Shown piece after piece: positions 21,640 through 31,145 of a stretch of 64,000 nucleotides of DNA. The position numbers and the translations under genes are program-made. The notes under the pieces were generated by a model. That model did not search any database. It saw nothing but the letters and a program-made list of their open reading frames with translations, and was not told where the DNA came from. This DNA comes from Dromiciops gliroides (Eukaryota; Chordata; Mammalia; Microbiotheria; Microbiotheriidae): assembly GCF_019393635.1 (NCBI RefSeq), contig NC_057861.1, positions 190,728,026 through 190,792,025 on the forward strand, written 5' to 3'. The stretch's first letter is position 1. Each line of letters opens with the position of its first letter.

Positions 21640-22225
21640 TTTCTTTTTGTCTCCTCCAGCTCTGATTTCAAGTTGACAGTGTGATAGGCTACACAGTTTA
21701 CTACCGTGCACTGCCCCATAATGGAGCATTTCATTAACTCTGATGTTATTGTCTAGTTTCTATTAGTCTTTGTGATGTGCTTCTGGGGAAGATTCAGTAT
21801 TGTCCTTCCACTTAGGTTTTTATGTTATCATTGTTATTGTTTAGCGTCTGAGTGGGGAGGAAAGATGGTACCCCTCACTCCTCAGCATCAACTTTTTCTC
21901 TCTCTTCTCCAGGAGGTTTAGCTTTTTGCAACCACTATATGGATTAAGTTCCCTTAAGCCAGACATGAATTGTTAAATTTTGTTCCAACACAGCATTTTA
22001 AGTTCATATTCATTCATTTGGTTGTTCATTTAACATTTCTTACCTGGTAACTTGTCAGGCTTTGTTGGTGCTGTCAAAACAAATAAAACATGGGCCAGTT
22101 AGAAATGATCTTTCACTCAGAAGAATATTACCTTTAGCCACTCTGTGTAGGACATATCAAAGAGCAGATGAGGGGAAAGGCTCATGAATATGAATATGAA
22201 TATGAATATGAATATTCTCTAAAGA
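21640..22225. other. Unique stretch ending in a hexamer repeat
   Basis: No gene is recognised. Five or so TGAATA units lie at 22184-22215. Confidence 0.5.
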
Positions 22226-22232
22226 TGGAATT

Positions 22233-22493
22233 AGGACAGTTAGGTGGTAAAATGGATAGAATGTCAGCCCTGCAGTCAGGAAGACTCATTTTTCTGACTT
22301 CAAATCTGGACTCAGAAACTTCTTAATTATGTGATCCTGGGCAAGTCACTTAATCCTGCCTGCCTCAATTTCATCATCTGTAAAAATGGGATGGAGAAGG
22401 AAATGGTAAATCACTCTAGGATCTTTGCCAAGAAAACTCCAAATGGGGTCATGAAGAGTTGGACATGATAGAGAAGCAGCAAAAACAACAAAA
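22233..22493 (+). mobile_element. MAR1-type CORE-SINE
   Basis: It shows the complete layout with GGAGAAGGAAATGGTAAATC, TTTGCCAAGAAAACTCCAAA, and an end with GACATGATAGAGAAGCAGC plus AACAAC. The flanks AAAGATGGAATT (about 22222-22233) and AAAGATAGAATT (about 22491-22502) look like a target duplication. Confidence 0.75.
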
Positions 22494-22639
22494 GATAGAA
22501 TTGCAAGAATGCTTTAGAGAGAAGTTATTCCTTGTATCCACTAAAAGTTCACTATCAAGGAAATCCTCTCCCTCTGGGAGTCTAGTCCCCAAAACCTCAA
22601 ACTTAGGAGGTCTAGATTTCAGGATTGTTACTTCTAATG

Positions 22640-22975
22640 ATTATGGTGTTAATAACAAAAGCTATATTTTATATAGCTCTTTAAAGTTTGCAAAATTCTC
22701 TCCATGTTAATTCATTTGCTCCACAAAATAGCACAATGGGGTAAGTGCTGTTATTATTGCCATTTTATAGATGAGAAAACTGAAGTTAAGAACAATTAAA
22801 CAACTTGACCAATATATGTGTGTGCATACAAGTCATGTGTGTATGTATGTATGTATGTATGTATGTATGTATGTATGTATGTATGTATGTGTATCTTGGC
22901 CAGTATTCAAAATCAAGTCTTCCTGACTCCAAATCTAGCTCTTTACCTGCTATGTCACCCAGATGCTTCCTTACC
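22640..22975 (-). mobile_element. MIR with an internal GTAT microsatellite
   Basis: The reverse MIR text (ATTTTATAGATGAGAAAACT, then TCTTCCTGACTCCAAATCTA) is split by a GTAT tract at 22840-22894. Confidence 0.65.
22840..22894. repeat. GTAT microsatellite
   Basis: About 13 GTAT units, nearly perfect. Confidence 0.95.
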
Positions 22976-22990
22976 TATTAAAGGAGGTAA

Positions 22991-23727
22991 GTTCCACTAA
23001 TGCATTGTTGGTGGAGTTGTGAACTGATCCAACCATTCTGGAGAGCAATTTGGAACTGTGCCCAAAGGGCTATGGGACTGTACATACCCTTTGACCCAGT
23101 AATACCACTACTAGGTCTGTATCCCAAAGAGATCATATAAAAGAAGAAATGAACCACACGTACAAAAATATTTACAGCAGCTCTTTTTGTGGTGGCAAAG
23201 AATTGGAAATTGAGGGAATGGGGAATGGCTAAACAAATTGTGGTATATGAATGTAATAGAATAATATTGTATTATAGGAAATGATGAGCAGGCAGATTTC
23301 AGAAAAACCTGGAAAGACTTGAGTGGACTTATGCTAAGTGAAGTGAGCAGAACCAGGAGAACATTGTACACACTAACAGCAATATTGTGTGATGAGCAAC
23401 TATGATAAACTTGGCTCTTCTCAGCAATGCAATGATCCAAGATGGAAAATGCTCTCCACATCCAGAAAAAAGAGCTGTGGACTCTGAATGCAGATTGAAC
23501 CATGCTGTTTCTGCTTTTTGATTGTTGTTTTTCTTTTTTGAGGTTTTTCCATTGTGTTCTGATTTTTCTTTCACAACATGAATAATGCAGAAATATGTTT
23601 AATGTAATTGTACATATATAACCTATATCAGGTTGCTTTCTGTCTTGGGGAGGGGGGAGGGAAAGGAGGGAGGGAGAAAAATTTGGAACTAAAAATCTTA
23701 TGAAAACAAATATTGAAAACTACATGT
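22991..23727 (+). mobile_element. 5'-truncated L1 3' end
   Basis: It covers the end of ORF2 (ATGCATTGTTGGTGGAGTTG, GGAGAGCAATTTGGAACTGT), a decayed C-terminal coding part, and the 3' UTR with a G-rich tract at about 23647-23675. It stops near AACTACATGTA without a clear A-tail and is joined on the same strand to an ORF2 segment that belongs upstream in a normal L1. Confidence 0.8.
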
Positions 23728-23729
23728 AG

Positions 23730-24749
23730 GTGGTGATACCAAAACCAAGCAAAGCAAAAACAGAGAAAGAAAATTATAGACCAATTTCCCTAATGAATAT
23801 TGATGCTAAAATCTTAAATAAGATATTAGCAAGGAGATTACAGCAAGTGATCACCAGGATAATACACTATGACCAGGTGGGATTTATACCAGGAATGCAG
23901 GGCTGGTTCAACATTAGGAAAACTATTAACATAATCAACCACATCAATAAGAAAACTAACCAAAATCATATGATTATCTCAATAGATACAGAGAAAGCTT
24001 TTGGCAAAATACAGCACCCATTCCTAATAAAAACACTAGAGAGTTTAGGAATAGGTGGAGCTTTCCTTAAAATAATAAGCAGTATCTACCTAAAACCTTC
24101 AGCAAGCATCATATGCAATGGAGATAAATTAGAGGCCTTCCCAATAAGATCAGGGGTGAAACAGGGATGTCCATTATCACCCCTATTATTTAATATTGTC
24201 CTAGAAATGTTAGCTTTAGCAATCAGAGAAGAGAAAGGAATTAAAGGAATTAGAATAGGCAAGGAGGAAACAAAACTATCACTCTTTGCAGATGATATGA
24301 TGGTATACTTAAAGAATCCTAGAGAATCAACTCAAAAATTACTTGAAACAATTAACAACTTTAGCAAAGTAGCAGGATATAAAATAAATCCACATAAATC
24401 ATCAGCATTTCTATACATGACCAACAAAGTCCAGCAGCAAGAGATAAAAAGAGAAATTCCATTTAAAGTAATGGTAGATAATATAAAATACTTGGGAGTC
24501 TACTTGCCAAGACAAACCCAGGAACTCTATGAACACAACTACCAATCACTCTTCACACAAATCAAATCAGATCTGAATAATTGGAAAGATATCAATTGCT
24601 CATGGATAGGCAGAGCTAATATAGTAAAAATGACAATACTGCCTAAATTAATTTACTTATTCAGTGCCATACCAATCAGACTACCTAAAAATTATTTTAT
24701 AGAACTAGAAAAAAATAATAACAAAATTCATCTGGAAAACTATACGTAA
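23730..24749 (+). mobile_element. L1 ORF2 reverse-transcriptase segment, open frame
   Basis: A 339-codon open frame encodes the L1 reverse-transcriptase core: [19 protein letters not shown] at the start, [17 protein letters not shown] near residues 48-64, ISIDTEKAF near 83-91, [13 protein letters not shown] near 143-155, and the catalytic FADD at 186-189. KYLGVYL and the thumb text [19 protein letters not shown] follow. Where mammalian L1s normally read AFDKIQ it reads AFGKIQ. The ORF2 start (endonuclease) and C-terminus are missing, and the L1-like coding text is lost at about 24740. The whole ORF2 would be about 1,270 codons, so it cannot encode a working protein. Its intactness suggests a young source copy. 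Confidence 0.9.
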
Positions 24750-24759
24750 CTGGAAAATA

Positions 24760-25188
24760 ATACCTTTATGATAAAAAGAAGAATAAGAATGTAAGCTCCA
24801 AGGCCTGAAAAATCCACTCTTAGGATCACTAGTTGATGTCTGAGCTATGCCCAGAAAAAGAAACAGAAAGGCAGAAGAAAAATGCCAGGAACTTTGCCTG
24901 GGCATGTGCTTTCCATGTGATTCTCCTGCACATCACCAATCCTTAAGGGGAGGATGGATATAGAGAAATCCTTTCCCCTCTCCCATCCTTGCTGCCATCA
25001 GATCTAGAAATGCAAAAGGAATAAGGGGTAGGGGGCAGAAGAGAGATGAGGAGCTTTACAGCTTCCTCTTATAGGCCATGAGCTCAGGGGTGGGAAAGGA
25101 GGGAGTGCTTCTCTGACAGCAGTCTGTCTCCCCTGCCTGTCGGCTGCCAATTATTTTGGAAGCAACCCCAATCAGAAGAGTTCTCTCT
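24760..25188. other. Unique-looking stretch between L1 and MIR
   Basis: No coding frame or named repeat is recognised. It is relatively GC-rich near 25080-25150. Confidence 0.4.
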
Positions 25189-25189
25189 C

Positions 25190-25436
25190 TCCTGGCAGTT
25201 AGGTGGTACAGTTGGTAGAGCTCTAGGACTGAAGACAGGAAGACCTGAGTTCAAATCCAGCCTCAGATACTTACTGGCTGAGTGACCCTGGGAAAGTCAT
25301 TTGACCTCAGTTTCCTCATCATAGAAATGGGGATAATAATAGCACCAACCTCCCAGAGCTGTTATGAGAATCAAATGAGATAGTCATTGTAAAGTACCTG
25401 GCACATAGTAAGCACTATATAAATGTTAGCTATTCT
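25190..25436 (+). mobile_element. Full-length MIR-type CORE-SINE
   Basis: It has the head (GCAGTTAGGTGGTACAG), the CORE, ATGGGGATAATAATAGCACC and a LINE-2-like end (ACCTGGCACATAGTAAGCAC, ATAAATGTTAGCTATTC). Confidence 0.8.
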
Positions 25437-25493
25437 TTTTTTTTTTTTTGGTCAGAACAATGAGGGTTAAGTGATGTGCCCAGGGTCACACTA
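25437..25493 (-). mobile_element. Very short 5'-truncated WSINE1-like SINE
   Basis: Only the A-tail (T-run) and about 45 bp of the 3' part (CAATGAGGGTTAAGTGATGT) are present. The flanks ATGTTAGCTATTCTT and ATGTTAACTATTCTT form a target duplication, so this is a genuine truncated insertion. Confidence 0.75.
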
Positions 25494-25504
25494 TGTTAAC
25501 TATT

Positions 25505-26030
25505 CTTATGAAAAGGGAAAAGGACCTATTTATGCAAAATATGTTTACCGCAGCTCCTTTTGTGGTGGCAAAGAAGTTGAAATCAAGGAAATGTTCATTA
25601 CTTGGGGAATGGATAAATAAGTTGTGGCATATGATTGTGATGGAATACTATTTGTGTTATAAGAAATGACAGGCAAGATGATTCCAGAAAAACCAGGGAA
25701 GACTTAAATGAATTGATGAAAAGTGAAATGAGCAGAACCAGGAGAACATTGTACACACTAACAGCAATATTGTAAGGATGATCAACTGTGAAAGACAGCT
25801 ACTCTGATCAAGACAATGATCCAAGACAGTTCCAAAGGACCCATGACAAAAAATGCTATCCACCTCCAGAGAGAGAATTGATGAGCTCTGAATGCAAATT
25901 GAAGCACCTTTTTGAAATTCAATTTTTGTTGTTTTATTTTGTTTGTGATTTCTTCTACAATGTGGCTAATGTGGAAATAAGTCTTGCATGACTTCACATG
26001 TTTAATTGATATCAAATTGGTCAGTGGCTC
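25505..26030 (+). mobile_element. Older L1 3' end
   Basis: The words CAGCTCCTTTTGTGGTGGCA, AGCAGAACCAGGAGAACATT and ACAATGATCCAAGACAGTTC follow the L1 ORF2 end and 3' UTR. Coding frames are broken. It ends near ATGTTTAATTGATATC without a clear A-tail. Confidence 0.75.
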
Positions 26031-26066
26031 ATTGGACCACCAACCAATTCATAAATTACTTTCCAA

Positions 26067-26440
26067 TGTTAAGGGCTAAAATTCTAGCTAAACTGTCTAA
26101 AATATCTAATGAGTGGTCGCCAATAAATTATAAACTTTAGCAAGAGTTAGACTTTTAAGCGTTTATTAAGGAGAATAAGAATTTGGTAAAGAGAGAGAAA
26201 AAGGCCTAGATTCCTATCTATTAAAGGGAGAGCACATTTCTAGCTCCGCTCTCCACCAGAGTCCAGAGGAAAAAAAGCGCAAGCCTGAGCGCCAGTCTCT
26301 TCCTTCCTCCTCCCACTAGTCCGCGTCACTTCCTGATACCAAAGACAAGACTCCTGGTCTTGCCCTCAAAGACCTTCGCTTCATGGGCAGAACTCTTCTA
26401 CAGTTAGTATCCAGCAGGTGGCGTTATTCCAATCGTTACA
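26067..26440 (-). mobile_element. ERV-B 3' LTR
   Basis: On the - strand it begins TGTAACGATTGG and ends CCCTTAACA. A polyadenylation signal lies at about 26162-26167 (TTTATT on the + strand). It is directly repeated at 29450-29822. Confidence 0.92.
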
Positions 26441-26760
26441 GTCCCCCCTGTTGTTCCTCAAGAAACAAAATGTTTCCTTGACGGAACAGTAAAAAGAATA
26501 TAATAACTATTGATAACTAATAATATGTGAACAACAATATAGAAAAGGAAGAGAGGAAAGTTTTGTCCAGAGGGGCGATTTTTTTTTTGTCCTCATGAAC
26601 TGACGCTTTGACATTAGTCTTGCAAAGGGAGGGCCTCTGCAGAGAATACATATTACAGATGGTGTATATTATAACAGAAAGAGAAAAAAAAAAACAAAAA
26701 CAAAAACAACAAATCAAAACTGTTCATTTAAAGTCTCTGAAAGTCTTTTCTTAGATGTCC
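26441..26760 (-). mobile_element. ERV-B 3' internal region shared with ERV-A
   Basis: Read on the - strand this matches 110-413 of ERV-A closely, including the words GCAAGACTAATGTCAAAGCG and CCCCTCTGGACAAAACTTTC and the purine tract before the LTR. A short open frame at 26517-26717 encodes a peptide like the one in ERV-A. Confidence 0.85.
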
Positions 26761-27003
26761 TCTAGGTGTAGTCGTGGAATGGAAGTCTTTTCAGGGGTTG
26801 ATGTGTGGATACTGGTAATCAGCCAGGAAATTTCCTACAAAATTGAGCTTAACACAACTTTAAAATAGCTTTGTCAATAATCAAATCAAACAATGAAAGT
26901 TCTCAAAAACATGTCTAAGGGAATTCAGAATCTTAGTTGTTACACATGAAACATATAATAAAACAAAAATTGAAACATTCTTTAAAATTATAATATTACT
27001 ATA

Positions 27004-27015
27004 GTCCCCCCCTTA
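27004..27015 (-). other. Second purine tract inside ERV-B
   Basis: On the - strand this reads TAAGGGGGGGAC, close to the tract next to the 3' LTR (AACAGGGGGGAC at 26440-26451). It lies about 560 bp upstream of that tract. It may be an extra plus-strand primer site, or chance. Confidence 0.4.
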
Positions 27016-28437
27016 TGGAGGGTAATTGAGAAGACAATTGCTGCGATATTAATTATTAAAAATAATTTTTTATCTTTGTTTCATCACTTTTTGCATCATC
27101 TGCCTAATTATCCTCATGCCATTATGAGAAATTAAAAAATCTAATATAATTGGTAACAGATGTCAAGGCCAAATTCAACACTGTATTTATCATGACACCT
27201 GAGATAATTATGGGGGTTACCATAAAAGAACAGAGAAATGATGGGATATGAGCATTCCCACACTTGAGCAGTATGTACTGCCCATACAGTATGCCAGGCT
27301 TAAAAGAGGTGGATGGAATATATGTCCATGCCACCGAACATATTGGAAGAAACTGAGTCAGACTTAATCAGATGCATGGGATTGAGATGTCCATGGCATC
27401 AGGCATATAGGAGGGAGCATAGAAGCCAGGTGTAGAAGTGAGATGGGTGGGATCAATACTTCCAGCCATCTGTACAATATTGTGGGGAAAAATAAAATAA
27501 AATATTAAACCAAGAGAATCCAACCTCAACATTAGTCAAAAGCCGTTCCCTCGGCCATACCTTGACTTCATGCATGTCTCCCCTCATGTGACAGTTCAGT
27601 GTCTGCTCTTGCATGTATTCCTCTTGTGATTGGATGGCATCTTGGCCAACTGGCATCTGATAACTCAGAATAAAGGCAATTAGTGTCTTAAATGATAAGT
27701 TCCCATAATCCAAGTCTCATATGGATTTAAAAATTGAGGATAATAAATGATTGCAAAAAATGTGAATACATCTTGACTCAGAACACAATATATAATTATG
27801 CAACAATTTCAAATAATACCCCTTTTTTAAAAACTTAGTATACAATTACTTTTGTGAAAAATCTGAATATATTTAAATACAAGTTAAAGCATAACAGAAT
27901 CTCAAAGAACTTTTTTTTTTTTGAAAAAAGAAAACTTTTACAAATGTTCCCCTCTTTTTTTTTTTTTTTTTGGAATATGCTTATCAAAAATAATACTTCT
28001 AGAATCAATTTACACTTGCCATGGCAAACAATTTGCTAGGGAAATGCTTTAAAGAGTTTGATCAAATAATCAGTTGAGAAAAAATAACAAAAACAAACAA
28101 CTCAGAATATGGGAGCACAATACTCCTAGAATTAACATTGTATTATGAAATCAAAACCATGTTTCAAAATTAGATAGATGAATGAATAGAAGAAGATACA
28201 TGTGGAACAATAAAAGACAATGAAATTCAAACTAGGGAAATCTAAATGAATATGAACTTAATATCAATAAGAGTATTATAAAATATAAACTGGACCACAT
28301 GACTATAAAAAGCTTTTACAAATATTCTCTTTGTTTTAGAAACTAAGTATAAAACACAATCTCAAATGCATGAAAACCTCTACGAAAATAAACCTATACC
28401 ATTAATTTCAAAATGTACATATAATAGCATAGAAATC
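27016..28437 (-). mobile_element. ERV-B central internal region, AT-rich
   Basis: It is very A/T-rich, with only short open frames (27122-27334 and 27453-27713 on the - strand) that I cannot match to retroviral proteins. It may be non-viral or strongly decayed DNA. Confidence 0.5.
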
Positions 28438-29340
28438 CTATGTAACCTCTGAACTGATACTATTACTCTGAGTGAATTCAGAACACTTTTGATTCCGATA
28501 TCTAAAATCCCCAATACTCATATCAATACCTTGCTGCTTACTTCTACATTTCTGTAAAATATATACCCTTCCATGGCAAAAGAAGTGGAGTCTTGAACTA
28601 TGTTGATGATTGTCATTCTTATTCGGCTTAAGTTTTTCTTCTTTAACCCCTCTATATTGTCTGTCAGCCTTTTCACCATACAAATGCTTTATAAGATTAC
28701 TAATTAAAGACAAAAGCAGGTTAGCAAAATTATGAACAAAACGAGCATATCTGGAATTTAAAGGGTTTTCTAAAGTTGTCTCAGAAGCACAGCCAGGCTG
28801 GGGAAGGGGTGAGCCTGAAGCTGCAAATGCAGTTAGAGAAAGTTGAGCATGCGCATTAGATCTTTGGACTTCCCGGGCCAGGGAAGCTATGGGCTTGGCC
28901 ATGGGAGGAGTAGAGGGTGGGGTTTGGAGAGGAGGGGAGGGACCAGAGCAATTAGAATCAGACTTGATTTTGAACTCAGGCCTGGATTCCTCTTCCCCCA
29001 CTTGGCCTCCAGGTGCTAGTGGATTAAAAGCTTCTAGAGGGTGGGTCATTGCCTCCAGGCATGCAAAATTAAAGCAACAATTAGTGTTAGAACTGGGAAA
29101 AGCTGCAGGAATCTCTTCAGGTTTCTCTGAAAAAGCATGGTTGGGAGAGGGAGAGATATTTCCTTGTGTGAGTAAGTTGCTGGCTCTTTTAACAAAAATA
29201 AAAAGAAAAATAGAAAATCCACAAAAACAAAGCATTAACATGATCTTATCTCCCATTTGTCTGGTCAAACAGACTAAAATCAAAAATAGGGTAATTAGGG
29301 AGTTTAAAAGGTCCATTCGAAAAAATTTAAAGGAAAACAC
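28438..29340 (-). mobile_element. ERV-B 300-codon open frame of unknown function
   Basis: This frame begins about 90 bases after the primer-binding site, where gag or a gag leader usually starts. The N-terminus has two hydrophobic stretches (about residues 12-23 and 32-50). They are followed by a Ser/Pro-rich middle (PSPPLQTPPSTPPMAKP near 133-150) and a basic C-terminal part rich in K, N and H. I recognise no capsid or zinc-knuckle motif. It may be a diverged gag leader, an accessory frame, or a chance frame. It looks uninterrupted, but the element as a whole is defective. Confidence 0.4.
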
Positions 29341-29403
29341 AGCCAGTGCGCCAGTACTTAGCAGTTAAAGGGAGAGGGAGGGGAAATTTCTTACCCAACC
29401 AGC

Positions 29404-29447
29404 AGATCAGAAGACTGAGGGTTAGCTTTCCTCTTCGTGGTCAGCCA
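29404..29447 (-). promoter_or_regulatory. ERV-B primer-binding site, tRNA-Arg type, extended
   Basis: On the - strand, two bases after the LTR, the sequence starts TGGCTGACCACGAAGAGG (29447-29430), the complement of a tRNA 3' end with CCA. On the + strand the whole stretch 29404-29447 follows the 3' half of tRNA-Arg(UCG) as I recall it, with shared blocks GATCAGAAGA, TGAGGGTT and TTCGTGGT. This is longer than the usual 18-nt primer match. tRNA-Arg primers are known for some gammaretrovirus-like ERVs. Confidence 0.65.
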
Positions 29448-29449
29448 TC

Positions 29450-29822
29450 TGTTAAGGGCTAAAATTCTAGCTAAACTGTCTAAAATATCTAATGAGTGGT
29501 CGCCAATAAATTATAAACTTTAGCAAGAGTTAGACTTTTAAGCGTTTATTAAGGAGAATAAGAATTTGGTAAAGAGAGAGAAAAAGGCCTAGATTCCTAT
29601 CTATTAAAGGGAGAGCACATTTCTAGCTCCGCTCTCCACCAGAGTCCAGAGGAAAAAAAGCGCAAGCCTGAGCGCCAGTCTCTTCCTTCCTCCTCCCACT
29701 AGTCGCGTCACTTCCTGATACCAAAGACAAGACTCCTGGTCTTGCCCTCAAAGACCTTCGCTTCATGGGCAGAACTCTTCTACAGTTAGTATCCAGCAGG
29801 TGGCGTTATTCCAATCGTTACA
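29450..29822 (-). mobile_element. ERV-B 5' LTR
   Basis: It is 373 bp against 374 bp for the 3' LTR and matches it at all but one position by eye. Terminal TG...CA is present, and the primer-binding site follows. Confidence 0.92.
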
Positions 29823-29826
29823 CCAA

Positions 29827-30375
29827 AGTCTAAGAGAGACATTTTTAGAGGTGTGTTAAGAACTTACACTATTAGGCACCATTTTGTTACAGTGGCTCAG
29901 AAAGACAAAAAATTACCTGCATATTTCCTAATAACTACAGGGGCATACCCCAGAGTTTCACAACTCTATCCTCATTCCCAAGTCAGAGGCCAAAGTCATG
30001 ACCATACATACCAAGGGGAGCGAGCTCCAAGATCTCCTGACCTTCTAGGCTCTTTAGCATGAATAAAAGAGGATCATAGATCCAGAGCTGAAAGGGACCT
30101 CAGAAGCCATCTATCCAGGCACAGCATTTTACAGAAAAGGAAAGTGAAAGTCATTAACCAAGAAGGTCAAATGAAACTACTTTCATTGGTGCTAGTCACT
30201 AATATCTAACAATTGGCTGTGGGTGTGGGGGTAGAGAACATAGTTGGTTGGCGTTCAACCTGCCCTTGTCCCACCCCCAAGCACAGTGACAAGTTGAGTC
30301 CAAAGAAAGGAGACTTGAGCCTGAGGGTACCAGCTACTTAGCTAGGAATGTCTTTGTTCTGTTTTAAAGAGCTTA
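29827..30375. other. Non-coding flank of ERV-B with an old MIR-like piece
   Basis: 30070-30165 (AGAGCTGAAAGGGACCTCAG, ATTTTACAGAAAAGGAAAGT) resembles an old CORE-SINE-type repeat. The rest is not recognised. Confidence 0.4.
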
Positions 30376-30404
30376 GCGCCTAAGACTCTCTTATAGGAAT
30401 TATT

Positions 30405-30765
30405 AGTGTCCTAACCCATTTGGGGTTTTCTTGAAAAGATACTGGAATGAGGGGGCGGCTAGGTGGCACAGTGGATAAAGCGCCAGCCCTGGATTCAGGA
30501 GTACTTGAGTTCAAATCCGGCCTCAGACACTTGACTCTTACTAGCTGTGTGACCCTGGGCAAGTCACTTAACCCCCATTGTCCCGCCAAGAAAAAAAAAA
30601 TACTGGAGTGGTTTGCCATTTCCTTCTCCAGCTCATTTTCCAAGTGAGGAAACTGAACGGTCATGCAGCTAGTAAGTGTCTGAGGATGTATTTGACCTCA
30701 TGAAGATGCGTCTTCCTGATTCCAAGCCCAGTGTGTTCTGTCCACTGCACCATCTAGCTGCTCCT
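30405..30765 (-). mobile_element. MAR1-type SINE split by a young SINE
   Basis: The reverse MAR1 text CATTTGGGGTTTTCTTG...ATACTGGA continues after the insertion as GTGGTTTGCCATTTCCTTCT and ends near CATCTAGCTGCTCC. Confidence 0.8.
30450..30599 (+). mobile_element. WSINE1-like SINE in MAR1
   Basis: It is a complete copy. The target duplication is ATACTGGAATG at 30439-30449 and ATACTGGAGTG at 30600-30610. Confidence 0.9.
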
Positions 30766-30829
30766 TCTTTAGGCTTTATCCCTGTGCTACCAGGTAGGCA
30801 GAGTTAAGTGAGCTCAGAGGCCCTAGATG

Positions 30830-31095
30830 ATACTCTTTAATTTTGTAGATGAGAAAACGTACACACCTGGAGGTTATACAGGTATAAACACAGAAATCAC
30901 ACAGGTAGAAAACTTTAGAGGTAGGATTTGAACCCAGGCCCTCTGACCCTTGAGCCAGTGCACTTTCCATTGCACCACAATGTTATTATTGACCCCATTT
31001 TTAGAAGATAAAAAGAGGTAAAACAATTCAGTAGAGGTCACACAGCAAGTTAGTGGCAGAGTAAGAATCAAAACCTGCCTCCTGGCCCACAATTC
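30830..31095 (-). mobile_element. Two adjacent MIR fragments
   Basis: Reverse MIR text appears twice: GTAGATGAGAAAACGTACAC to CATTGCACCAC (30845-30980), and CAGTAGAGGTCACACAGCAA (30985-31090). Confidence 0.5.
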
Positions 31096-31145
31096 AATTT
31101 ATTTTTCATTATACTTTATTCAAATATTTTAAGAGAACTCAGATA

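Larger units (their letters stand above)
26067..29822 (-). mobile_element. ERV-B: young, short two-LTR endogenous retrovirus
   Basis: Two LTRs of about 373 bp, matching at all but one position by eye, enclose about 3.0 kb on the - strand. A 4-bp target duplication CCAA (26063-26066 and 29823-29826) fits a gammaretrovirus-like (ERV1) integrase. The 5' LTR is followed by a tRNA-Arg-type primer-binding site, and the 3' LTR is preceded by a polypurine tract near 26441-26452. A whole provirus of this class is 7-9 kb. I see no recognisable protease, reverse transcriptase, integrase or envelope, so the copy is a large-deletion or non-autonomous form and must have used proteins from elsewhere. Near-identical LTRs imply recent insertion. 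It is treated as a fossil. Confidence 0.88.

Noticed and set aside
22840-22894. Regular GTAT units as a possible CRISPR-like array
   Set aside because: Simple microsatellite with no spacers, in a eukaryotic genome.
28889-29368. 159-codon + strand frame
   Set aside because: It is the antisense shadow of the - strand frame in ERV-B.
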